Assembly: GCA_021639365.1 (NCBI GenBank)
Contig: JAJXHK010000007.1
Coordinates: forward strand, 1 to 64,000
Direction of reading: 5' to 3'
From: Collinsella aerofaciens
Lineage (GTDB): Bacteria; Actinomycetota; Coriobacteriia; Coriobacteriales; Coriobacteriaceae
DNA length: 64,000 nucleotides
Shown: in pieces, positions 59,550 through 64,000 of the stretch
Layout of the letters: the number at the start of each line of letters is the position of its first letter
Position numbering within the stretch: position 1 is the stretch's first letter
Made by a program: the position numbers and the translations under genes
The notes under the pieces: model-generated
The model's input: the letters and a program-made list of their open reading frames with translations, nothing else
The model's database searches: none
Told to the model about the DNA's origin: nothing

Positions 59550-60416
59550 ATGCTCGTCAACGCAGCAGACATGCTCAAGAAGGCCGAGGCCGGCAAGTAC
59601 GGTCTCGGTGCCTTCAACACCAACAACCTCGAGTGGACCCTGGCTATTCTCCAGGCCGCCGAGGAGGCCAAGTCTCCGCTGATCCTTCAGTGCACCGCTG
59701 GTGCCGCTAAGTGGATGGGCGGTTTCAAGGTCTGCGCCGACATGGTCAAGGCTGCCGTCGAGGCCACGGGCGTTACCGTTCCCGTCGCCCTTCACCTCGA
59801 TCACGGTTCTTACGAGGACTGCTTCAAGTGCATCGAGGCCGGCTTCACGTCCATCATGTATGACGGCTCTCACGAGGAGACCTTCCAGCTTAACCTCGAC
59901 CGCACCAAGGAGCTCGTTGAGCTTGCCCACTCCAAGGGCATGTCCATCGAGGCCGAGGTCGGCGGCATCGGCGGCACCGAGGACGGCGTGACCTCCAGCG
60001 GCGAGCTCGCTGATCCTGCTGAGTGCAAGCAGATTGCTGACCTGGGCGTCGACTTCCTCGCCTGCGGTATCGGCAACATCCACGGCGTGTACCCTGCCGA
60101 CTGGGCTGGCCTTTCCTTCGAGCGCCTGGGCGAGATTAAGGCTCAGACCGGCGACCTGCCCCTCGTCCTGCACGGTGGCACCGGCATCCCCGAGGATCAG
60201 ATCAAGAAGGCCATCTCCCTGGGTATCTCCAAGATCAACGTCAACACCGACCTGCAGCTCGTCTTCGCCAAGGGCGTCCGCGAGTACATCGAGGCTGGCA
60301 AGGATCAGCAGGGCAAGGGCTTTGACCCCCGCAAGCTCCTCAAGCCTGGTCGCGACAACATCGTTGCCCGCACCAAGGAGCTCATGGAGGAGTTTGGCTC
60401 CGTCAACAAGGCGTAA
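59550..60416 (+). CDS. fba: Class II fructose-bisphosphate aldolase
   Basis: Zinc-dependent glycolytic aldolase: fructose 1,6-bisphosphate to two triose phosphates. The 288-residue protein shows LHLDHGSYEDC (zinc His and catalytic Asp, about 81-91), EAEVGGIGGTEDG, GNIHGVYP, LHGGTGIPEDQI and KINVNTDLQL, all class II signatures. AGGAGG lies 10 nt before ATG 59550. Codon use is strongly biased to C-ending codons, as expected for a highly expressed gene. It is a single-gene unit with its own promoter and a very long hairpin after it. A tagatose-bisphosphate aldolase role is a minor alternative. Confidence 0.94.
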   Translation: MLVNAADMLKKAEAGKYGLGAFNTNNLEWTLAILQAAEEAKSPLILQCTAGAAKWMGGFKVCADMVKAAVEATGVTVPVALHLDHGSYEDCFKCIEAGFTSIMYDGSHEETFQLNLDRTKELVELAHSKGMSIEAEVGGIGGTEDGVTSSGELADPAECKQIADLGVDFLACGIGNIHGVYPADWAGLSFERLGEIKAQTGDLPLVLHGGTGIPEDQIKKAISLGISKINVNTDLQLVFAKGVREYIEAGKDQQGKGFDPRKLLKPGRDNIVARTKELMEEFGSVNKA

Positions 60417-60437
60417 GTAGCGGTTTAACTTCCCGCC

Positions 60438-60534
60438 GGAGGCCCCGTTCACCCTACGCTTTTCCCTTGCGCTCACCTGGCTTTGCCAGAAGTCGCGCAA
60501 TGGGAAAAGCTCCGGGCGAACGGGGCCTCCTTTG
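60438..60534 (+). terminator. Very long hairpin after fba
   Basis: GGAGGCCCCGTTC (60438-60450) pairs with GAACGGGGCCTCC (60518-60530). CCC pairs with GGG, and CTTTTCCCTTGCGC (60459-60472) pairs with GCGCAA-T-GGGAAAAG (60495-60509, one bulge). The tip has CTGGC-TTT-GCCAG. TTTG follows. The total is about 93 nt, much longer than a usual terminator. Confidence 0.7.
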
Positions 60535-60562
60535 TTAACTCGCTATAGGGTTACGAGGCTGA
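60477..60562 (+). repeat. Tandem direct repeat, copy 1
   Basis: An 86-nt unit beginning CTGGCTTTGCCAGAAGTCGCGC and ending AGGGTTACGAGGCTGA is repeated 100 nt further on with about 80% identity. The first copy also forms the 3' arm of the long fba hairpin. Confidence 0.65.
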
Positions 60563-60576
60563 ATATAAATTAGCTT

Positions 60577-60660
60577 CTGGCTTCGCCAGAAGTCGCGCCG
60601 AGGAAACAGCTCCGGGGGACGGGGCTTCCTTCGTTTTCCGCCGCAGGGTTACGGGGCTGA
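60577..60660 (+). repeat. Tandem direct repeat, copy 2
   Basis: The second copy (84 nt) begins CTGGCTTCGCCAGAAGTCGC and ends AGGGTTACGGGGCTGA. It keeps the small CTGGC/GCCAG hairpin but lacks a pairing partner for the long stem. Confidence 0.65.
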
Positions 60661-60704
60661 GATAATTAAATAGATACCGTTTAGCGGTGTTGGGGGCTCC
60701 TTGG

Positions 60705-60733
60705 TTGGGGCTTTGTTTTTATCTCGGTACAAT
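60705..60733 (+). promoter_or_regulatory. Candidate promoter of the transglutaminase-like gene
   Basis: TACAAT at 60728-60733 is preceded by TTGGGG at 60705-60710 with an exact 17-nt spacer. It lies 34 nt before ATG 60767. The rest of the 350-nt spacer 60417-60766 holds only the hairpin and repeats described. Confidence 0.5.
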
Positions 60734-60766
60734 GGGTTAAGTTTGTCGTTCGGTGTGGGAGTGGTT

Positions 60767-62200
60767 ATGGCTGTTGTTGATGTGTTGCCTTCGGACGGGA
60801 AGGTTGTTGTCGAGGGGCCTGTTGGCTGCTCTGTTGATGTTTGTTGTGATGACTTTCGTCATCTCGATATTGGATTGCCGCCCGAGATTCTTCGCCTCAA
60901 GGATGTTGGGTATCTGAAGCAGGCTGTTGAAGCTTGTGATCGGCTCTTGGAGCAGAATCCTGAGCCTTCACTGGCTGCTTGTGTTCGTGCTGAGCGGTAT
61001 CGCATGCTCGAGACGCCGCTTCACTTTTCGGTGTCGCGCGATCAGGCTATCGCAATGATTCGCGAGGAGTGGCCTGAGTTTACCGAGGAGCAGTTTGACA
61101 ATCTGATCGACCGTAAGCGTATTGACTGGCGCTTTATCGATGGCGAGCTGTTTGTTCTCGATAACTTCCTCGATTCACTTCGCGTGTATCCCAAGGAGGT
61201 TCCGGGCTTGCGTCCCGATCCTACGGACGGCATAGCGCTGCGCAACCAGATGCTCAAGGAGATGGAGTCGCAAAACGGGTTGACTCGCGTCATCACGCTT
61301 AAGGCGTCCGTATCTGTCCCTGGGGCTTTGGAGGGGGAGACCGTTCGCGCGTGGCTTCCCGTTGCCACCGCCTGCCGTCAGCAGTCTCAAGTTGAGATTC
61401 TCGATATGACTCCGGAGGGTGCCGTTGCTCCTGAAGACGTCTCGGCTCGTACTGCCTCGTGGGCATCTTCGACTGAGCGTTCGTTCTCGGTGACCTATCG
61501 CTATCGCATCGATGCCGCCTATTGCAATGTCTACGGGGGTGCGCTTCCGTCGCATCCGTGCATGGACACGCCGTTGCCCGAGGACACTTCCGAGGACCGT
61601 CCGCACATTGCGTTTACGCCGTACCTGCAGCAGATGACGGCCCGTGTTATTGACGGGCTCGAGGGCCCGCTCGATCGTGCCCGTGCTATCTACGATTACC
61701 TGACGCAGCATATCGACTATCGCTATCAGCCGCCATATCTGCTTTTGGGCTCTATTGCCGATGACTGCGCGCATTCGCTCCGCGGCGATTGCGGCGTTAT
61801 GGCGCTTACGTTTATCACCATGTGTCGCATTGCCGGTGTGCCTGCCCGTTGGCAGAGTGGCCTGTATGTTGCACCGGATTCGGTGGGGCCGCACGATTGG
61901 GCAGAGTTCTATACGCCGCAGACCGGTTGGCTCAACGCCGACGTATCGTTTGGCTCCTCGGCGCGCAGGATGGGGGAGGAGTGGCGTCGTCGTCACTACT
62001 TTGGCAACCTCGATCCATGGCGCATGGTGGCAAACAATCGGTTCCAGGCCGAGTTTGAGCCGGCTTTCGACGGCATGCGCGAGGACCCCTACGACAATCA
62101 GATGGGCGAGGCCTCAGTCGACGGTCGCGGATGCCGTCAGCGTGAGATGCTCCGTACGGTCGAACTCGTCGAAATGCTCGAAGTTCCATTTTCGGACTAA
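60767..62200 (+). CDS. Transglutaminase-like domain protein
   Basis: A 477-residue protein with a C-terminal transglutaminase/protease-like domain (about 290-400). The presumed catalytic triad is Cys in RGDCGVMA (about 342), His in GPHDWAEFY (about 376) and Asp in LNADVSF (about 392). The N-terminal half has a helical region (EWPEFTEEQFDNLIDR) and a middle beta domain (RVITLKASVSVPG, SFSVTYRYRID). No signal peptide is present, so it seems cytosolic. GGGAG lies 5-9 nt before ATG 60767. The first 150 bases use unusually many T-ending codons compared with the rest. The substrate is unknown; related proteins act as peptidases. Confidence 0.85.
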   Translation: MAVVDVLPSDGKVVVEGPVGCSVDVCCDDFRHLDIGLPPEILRLKDVGYLKQAVEACDRLLEQNPEPSLAACVRAERYRMLETPLHFSVSRDQAIAMIREEWPEFTEEQFDNLIDRKRIDWRFIDGELFVLDNFLDSLRVYPKEVPGLRPDPTDGIALRNQMLKEMESQNGLTRVITLKASVSVPGALEGETVRAWLPVATACRQQSQVEILDMTPEGAVAPEDVSARTASWASSTERSFSVTYRYRIDAAYCNVYGGALPSHPCMDTPLPEDTSEDRPHIAFTPYLQQMTARVIDGLEGPLDRARAIYDYLTQHIDYRYQPPYLLLGSIADDCAHSLRGDCGVMALTFITMCRIAGVPARWQSGLYVAPDSVGPHDWAEFYTPQTGWLNADVSFGSSARRMGEEWRRRHYFGNLDPWRMVANNRFQAEFEPAFDGMREDPYDNQMGEASVDGRGCRQREMLRTVELVEMLEVPFSD

Positions 62201-62239
62201 TCGATAGCAAGCTGTGATAAACTAACTCACGCATTACGT

Positions 62240-62326
62240 GCCCGAGTGGCGGAATTGGCAGACGCAGTGGACTCAAAATCCACCGTTGGCAACAACGTGC
62301 GAGTTCGAGTCTCGCCTCGGGCACCA
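62240..62326 (+). tRNA. tRNA-Leu (CAA)
   Basis: A complete cloverleaf: acceptor GCCCGAG with CTCGGGC (62316-62322), discriminator A and encoded CCA (62324-62326). The anticodon stem GTGGA/TCCAC encloses CTCAAAA with anticodon CAA at 62274-62276. The long variable arm CGTTG-GCAA-CAACG is class II, and the T-arm is GCGAG-TTCGAGT-CTCGC. It reads UUG codons. The long variable arm and sequence fit tRNA-Leu. Confidence 0.95.
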
Positions 62327-62334
62327 TACATGCA
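62304..62334 (+). repeat. tRNA-Leu 3' end, copy 1 of a 31-bp direct repeat
   Basis: TTCGAGTCTCGCCTCGGGCA... through ATACATGCA (31 nt) covers the T-loop to just past the CCA end. It is repeated exactly at 62489-62519. Each copy is followed by a similar GGGGG...CCCCCTTTTT terminator. Confidence 0.8.
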
Positions 62335-62346
62335 AGTGAGCGTTCG

Positions 62347-62369
62347 AGGGGGGTTGCGGCCCCCTTTTT
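62347..62369 (+). terminator. Terminator after tRNA-Leu
   Basis: A G-run (62348-62353) pairs with CCCCC (62360-62364), loop TTGCGG, followed by T5. It ends the tRNA transcript. Confidence 0.8.
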
Positions 62370-62402
62370 CGTGCCGAACTCGCGTGAGCGCGCGAAGCGT
62401 TA

Positions 62403-62488
62403 AGCAAACAGGCCTGTGGCCTGTTTGTAGCGGAGCATGGCGAGGGCGCCGCGCGCCCGAAGCCCGGGGCTTCGCGAAGCGAAGTCCC
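62403..62488. repeat. Palindrome-rich spacer between the two tRNA-end copies
   Basis: CAAACAGGCC (62405-62414) pairs with GGCCTGTTTG (62418-62427), and GGGGCTTCGCGAAGC-type palindromes follow to 62488. No gene is seen. It looks like a palindromic filler element. Confidence 0.45.
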
Positions 62489-62519
62489 TTCGAGTCTCGC
62501 CTCGGGCACCATACATGCA
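62489..62519 (+). repeat. tRNA-Leu 3' end, copy 2 (isolated fragment)
   Basis: An exact 31-nt copy of the tRNA-Leu 3' end, including CCA, without the rest of a tRNA before it. It resembles an attachment-site remnant or the relic of a tRNA duplication. No integrase is encoded near it. Confidence 0.75.
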
Positions 62520-62530
62520 CCTGCGCTTCA

Positions 62531-62552
62531 AGGGGGTTGCGGCCCCCTTTTT
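62531..62552 (+). terminator. Second copy of the tRNA terminator
   Basis: GGGGG (62532-62536), loop TTGCGG, CCCCC (62543-62547) and T5. It is nearly the same as the terminator at 62347-62369 and belongs to the duplicated unit. Confidence 0.75.
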
Positions 62553-62562
62553 CGTGTACGTA

Positions 62563-62591
62563 ATGTGATAACGCGCTGTACGTGTTATTAT
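62563..62591 (+). promoter_or_regulatory. Candidate promoter of the infC operon
   Basis: TATTAT at 62586-62591 is a fair -10 box, with a weak TGTGAT 16 nt upstream. Transcription would produce a leader of about 170 nt before infC. Confidence 0.35.
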
Positions 62592-62758
62592 TCGCAAGGC
62601 GTTGTTTCCGCAATGCCCTAAAGAGGAACCCGAGGGCTCCCACCTTTTGGCGCCAATGAGCAGCTGACTGGTCATACAAATTAGATTCTCTTCCTCAAAT
62701 CGAGGATGTCTATGTGTACGACCTGGTTGCTGAGAAGCGCCGGGTTATTTTTTTATGA
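62592..62758 (+). promoter_or_regulatory. infC-rpmI-rplT leader with attenuator-like hairpin
   Basis: The leader contains several hairpins, e.g. GGCGTT/AATGCC near 62598-62618. At its end, ACCTGG (62721-62726) pairs with CCGGGT (62740-62745) followed by a seven-T run (62748-62754). This intrinsic-terminator shape lies just before the infC ribosome site. In several bacteria L20 represses this operon through a leader RNA; a comparable mechanism is inferred. Confidence 0.55.
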
Positions 62759-62773
62759 ATGGAGGTAGGGAAA

Positions 62774-63328
62774 ATAGCTAAGTCTGATGACACCCGCATC
62801 AACGACGAGATTACTGCATCTTCGTGCCGTTTGATTGGCGTCGATGGCTCTCAGCTCGGCCTGTTCGCCATCCGCGATGCTCAGCGCGTCGCCGACGATC
62901 AGGGTCTCGACCTGGTCGAGATCGCTCCCAACGCGGAGCCGCCGGTTTGCAAGGTCATGGACTACGGTAAGTTCAAGTACCAGCAGGCCATGAAGGCCAA
63001 GGCTGCTCGTAAGAACCAGTCCAAGGTCGAGGTCAAGGAAATGAAGTTCCGACCCAAGATCGACGTTGGCGACTACGAGACCAAGAAGGGCCACGTTCTG
63101 CGTTTCCTCAAGAAGGGCGCGCGCGTTAAGATCACCATCATGTTCCGCGGCCGTGAGATGGCTCACCCGGAGCAGGGCCTTAACGTTCTCGAGCGTCTCG
63201 CCGAGGATCTCAAGCCTTACGCTACGGTCGAGTCCAAGCCTAAGATGGAAGGCCGTAACATGCTTATGCTGCTCGCCCCGATTAAGGGCGCCTTCGATGA
63301 GGATAAAGCGGCAAGCGATACCAAGTAA
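62774..63328 (+). CDS. infC: Translation initiation factor IF-3, probable AUA start
   Basis: Binds the 30S subunit, keeps ribosomal subunits apart and checks start-codon pairing. The 184-residue protein has the IF3 N-domain (RINDEITASSCRLIGVDGSQLG), the linker with KFKYQQAMKAKAARKNQ, and the C-domain (EMKFRPKIDVGDYETK, FRGREMAHPEQGL). The start is judged to be ATA 62774. GGAGG at 62761-62765 lies 8 nt before it, whereas the in-frame ATG 62759 overlaps that site and has no ribosome site of its own. IF3 genes of many bacteria use AUU, AUC or AUA starts for autoregulation. It is first in the infC-rpmI-rplT operon. If ATG 62759 is used, five residues are added. Confidence 0.95.
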   Translation: MAKSDDTRINDEITASSCRLIGVDGSQLGLFAIRDAQRVADDQGLDLVEIAPNAEPPVCKVMDYGKFKYQQAMKAKAARKNQSKVEVKEMKFRPKIDVGDYETKKGHVLRFLKKGARVKITIMFRGREMAHPEQGLNVLERLAEDLKPYATVESKPKMEGRNMLMLLAPIKGAFDEDKAASDTK

Positions 63329-63360
63329 CTAGTGTTCTGTAACCGATTAAGGAGTATTTC

Positions 63361-63552
63361 ATGCCTAAGATGAAGTCCCACAGCGGCACCAAGAAGCGTT
63401 TCCGCAAGACTGGTACCGGCAAGCTTATGCGCGCCAAGGCTTTCAAGAGCCACATCCTGAGCAAGAAGTCCACCAAGCGTAAGCGTGGCTTCCGTCAGGA
63501 GACCGAGATCGCCGCTGCCGACCGCAAGGTCATCAAGTCGCGTCTCGCCTAA
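63361..63552 (+). CDS. rpmI: 50S ribosomal protein L35
   Basis: A 63-residue basic protein typical of L35: MPKMKSHSGTKKRFRKTGTGK at the start (conserved K-x-K-T/S-H-S-G-x-x-K-R) and SKKSTKRKRGFRQ in the middle. It starts 32 nt after infC, behind TAAGGAGT. Middle gene of the conserved infC-rpmI-rplT operon. Confidence 0.97.
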   Translation: MPKMKSHSGTKKRFRKTGTGKLMRAKAFKSHILSKKSTKRKRGFRQETEIAAADRKVIKSRLA

Positions 63553-63598
63553 GTTCGCGTTCCCGTTTTTCGTTTTACCGTCTAGGAGTTGATAGAAC

Positions 63599-63958
63599 AT
63601 GGCACGTATTAAGCGCGCTGTTGCCGCCAAGAAGAAGCGCCGTACCGTTATGCACCGTGCGAAGGGTTACTACGGTGCCGCTTCGCGTACTTACAAGCAT
63701 GCTAAAGAGCAGGTCCAGCACTCCCTGCAGTATCAGTATCGTGATCGCCGCAACAAGAAGCGCGAGATCCGTTCTCTCTGGATCACTCGTATCAACGCTG
63801 CTGCTCGCCTGAACGACATCTCTTACTCTCAGTTCATGCACGGCCTGAAGGTTGCCGGCATCGAGCTCGACCGCAAGGTCCTGGCCCAGATGGCTTACGA
63901 GGACATCGAGTCCTTCAACGAGCTGGCTACCATCGCCAAGAAGGCTCTCGAGGCCTAA
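63599..63958 (+). CDS. rplT: 50S ribosomal protein L20
   Basis: A 119-residue basic protein matching L20: ARIKRAVAAKKKRRTVMHRAKGYYGA near the start region (signature K-x-R-x-x-x-x-AKGY), then LWITRINAAARLNDISYSQFM and RKVLAQMAYED. It binds 23S rRNA early in 50S assembly and in many bacteria also represses this operon through leader RNA. TAGGAG precedes ATG 63599. It is the last complete gene of the window. Confidence 0.97.
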   Translation: MARIKRAVAAKKKRRTVMHRAKGYYGAASRTYKHAKEQVQHSLQYQYRDRRNKKREIRSLWITRINAAARLNDISYSQFMHGLKVAGIELDRKVLAQMAYEDIESFNELATIAKKALEA

Positions 63959-63993
63959 TAGATTCTCTTGAATCGCTAGGGGAGTGTCGCGTT

Positions 63994-64000
63994 GTGCGCG
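63994..64000 (+). CDS. Possible start of a further gene, cut by the window end
   Basis: GGGGAG at 63979-63984 lies 9 nt before GTG 63994, with no terminator after rplT. Only two codons are visible, so no function can be given. Confidence 0.2.

Noticed and set aside
60438..60660. CRISPR array
   Set aside because: Only two imperfect units of about 85 nt exist, with no regular spacers and no cas genes in the window.
62304..62519. An integrated prophage or genomic island
   Set aside because: The duplicated tRNA end encloses only about 150 nt of palindromes and no integrase or phage gene; at most it is a remnant or empty site.
62246..62679. Several frames of 75-150 codons around tRNA-Leu on both strands
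   Set aside because: They run through the tRNA, terminators and direct repeats and share translation only because the DNA is repeated.

Overview
The window reads as ordinary chromosome of a high-GC Gram-positive bacterium. It most resembles the Coriobacteriia, and Collinsella in particular. This is an inference from recalled gene content and style: a bifurcating-type lactate dehydrogenase/Etf operon, a stand-alone Elp3, a Liv ABC operon with two Tat-like lipoprotein binding proteins, GTG starts behind strong AGGAGG sites, and GC-rich hairpin terminators at most gene junctions. No rRNA, CRISPR array, insertion sequence, integrase or phage gene was seen.

Layout. 1-4711: two tiny genes, a metallophosphoesterase, then a PTS unit (BglG/LicT-type antiterminator, a RAT-like RNA site overlapping a terminator, an EIIBC permease, and a ChbG/YdjC-like deacetylase behind a terminator). 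4770-6527: a DUF2130 coiled-coil protein. 6607-11219 (minus): an apparent operon of a Trm9-like methyltransferase, TrmB and a Ski2-like helicase. 11487-15986 (plus): an XRE regulator/DUF4097 pair, then Elp3 and a spermidine-synthase-fold protein. 16088-21706 (minus): a three-gene module of TerB_N/TerB_C protein, DUF2791 (BrxD-like) ATPase and Lhr/BrxHI-like helicase. 21794-25835 (minus): a DUF554 membrane protein and five mostly secreted or membrane-anchored proteins of unknown function.

26182-35388: LctD-EtfB-EtfA lactate oxidation, an HD hydrolase, AzlCD amino-acid export, KdgT, a membrane GGDEF protein and a DMT exporter. 35488-43410: PurL, a Kef-type antiporter, an SDR and homoserine dehydrogenase. 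43662-49961: two tandem LivJ paralogues followed by LivHMGF. 50136-52643: CutC, a GalT/HIT-like protein and a BASS transporter. 52868-59355: a RecJ-helicase fusion, Rel (ppGpp) and a metallo-hydrolase. 59550-62200: class II aldolase, a repeat-rich spacer and a transglutaminase-like protein. 62240-64000: tRNA-Leu(CAA) with a duplicated 3' end, then the infC-rpmI-rplT operon with a long leader.

How the genes may work together. Two points stand out. First, Elp3 (makes cm5U34 in tRNA) and a Trm9-like enzyme (the family that methylates cm5U to mcm5U) lie within 2 kb, suggesting a minimal bacterial version of a wobble-modification pathway known mainly from eukaryotes. Second, the TerB-ATPase-helicase trio looks like a compact nucleic-acid processing or defence module without the rest of BREX. 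Other notable items are the RecJ-SF2 helicase fusion next to rel, an apparent AUA start for infC, and several palindromic intergenic repeats.
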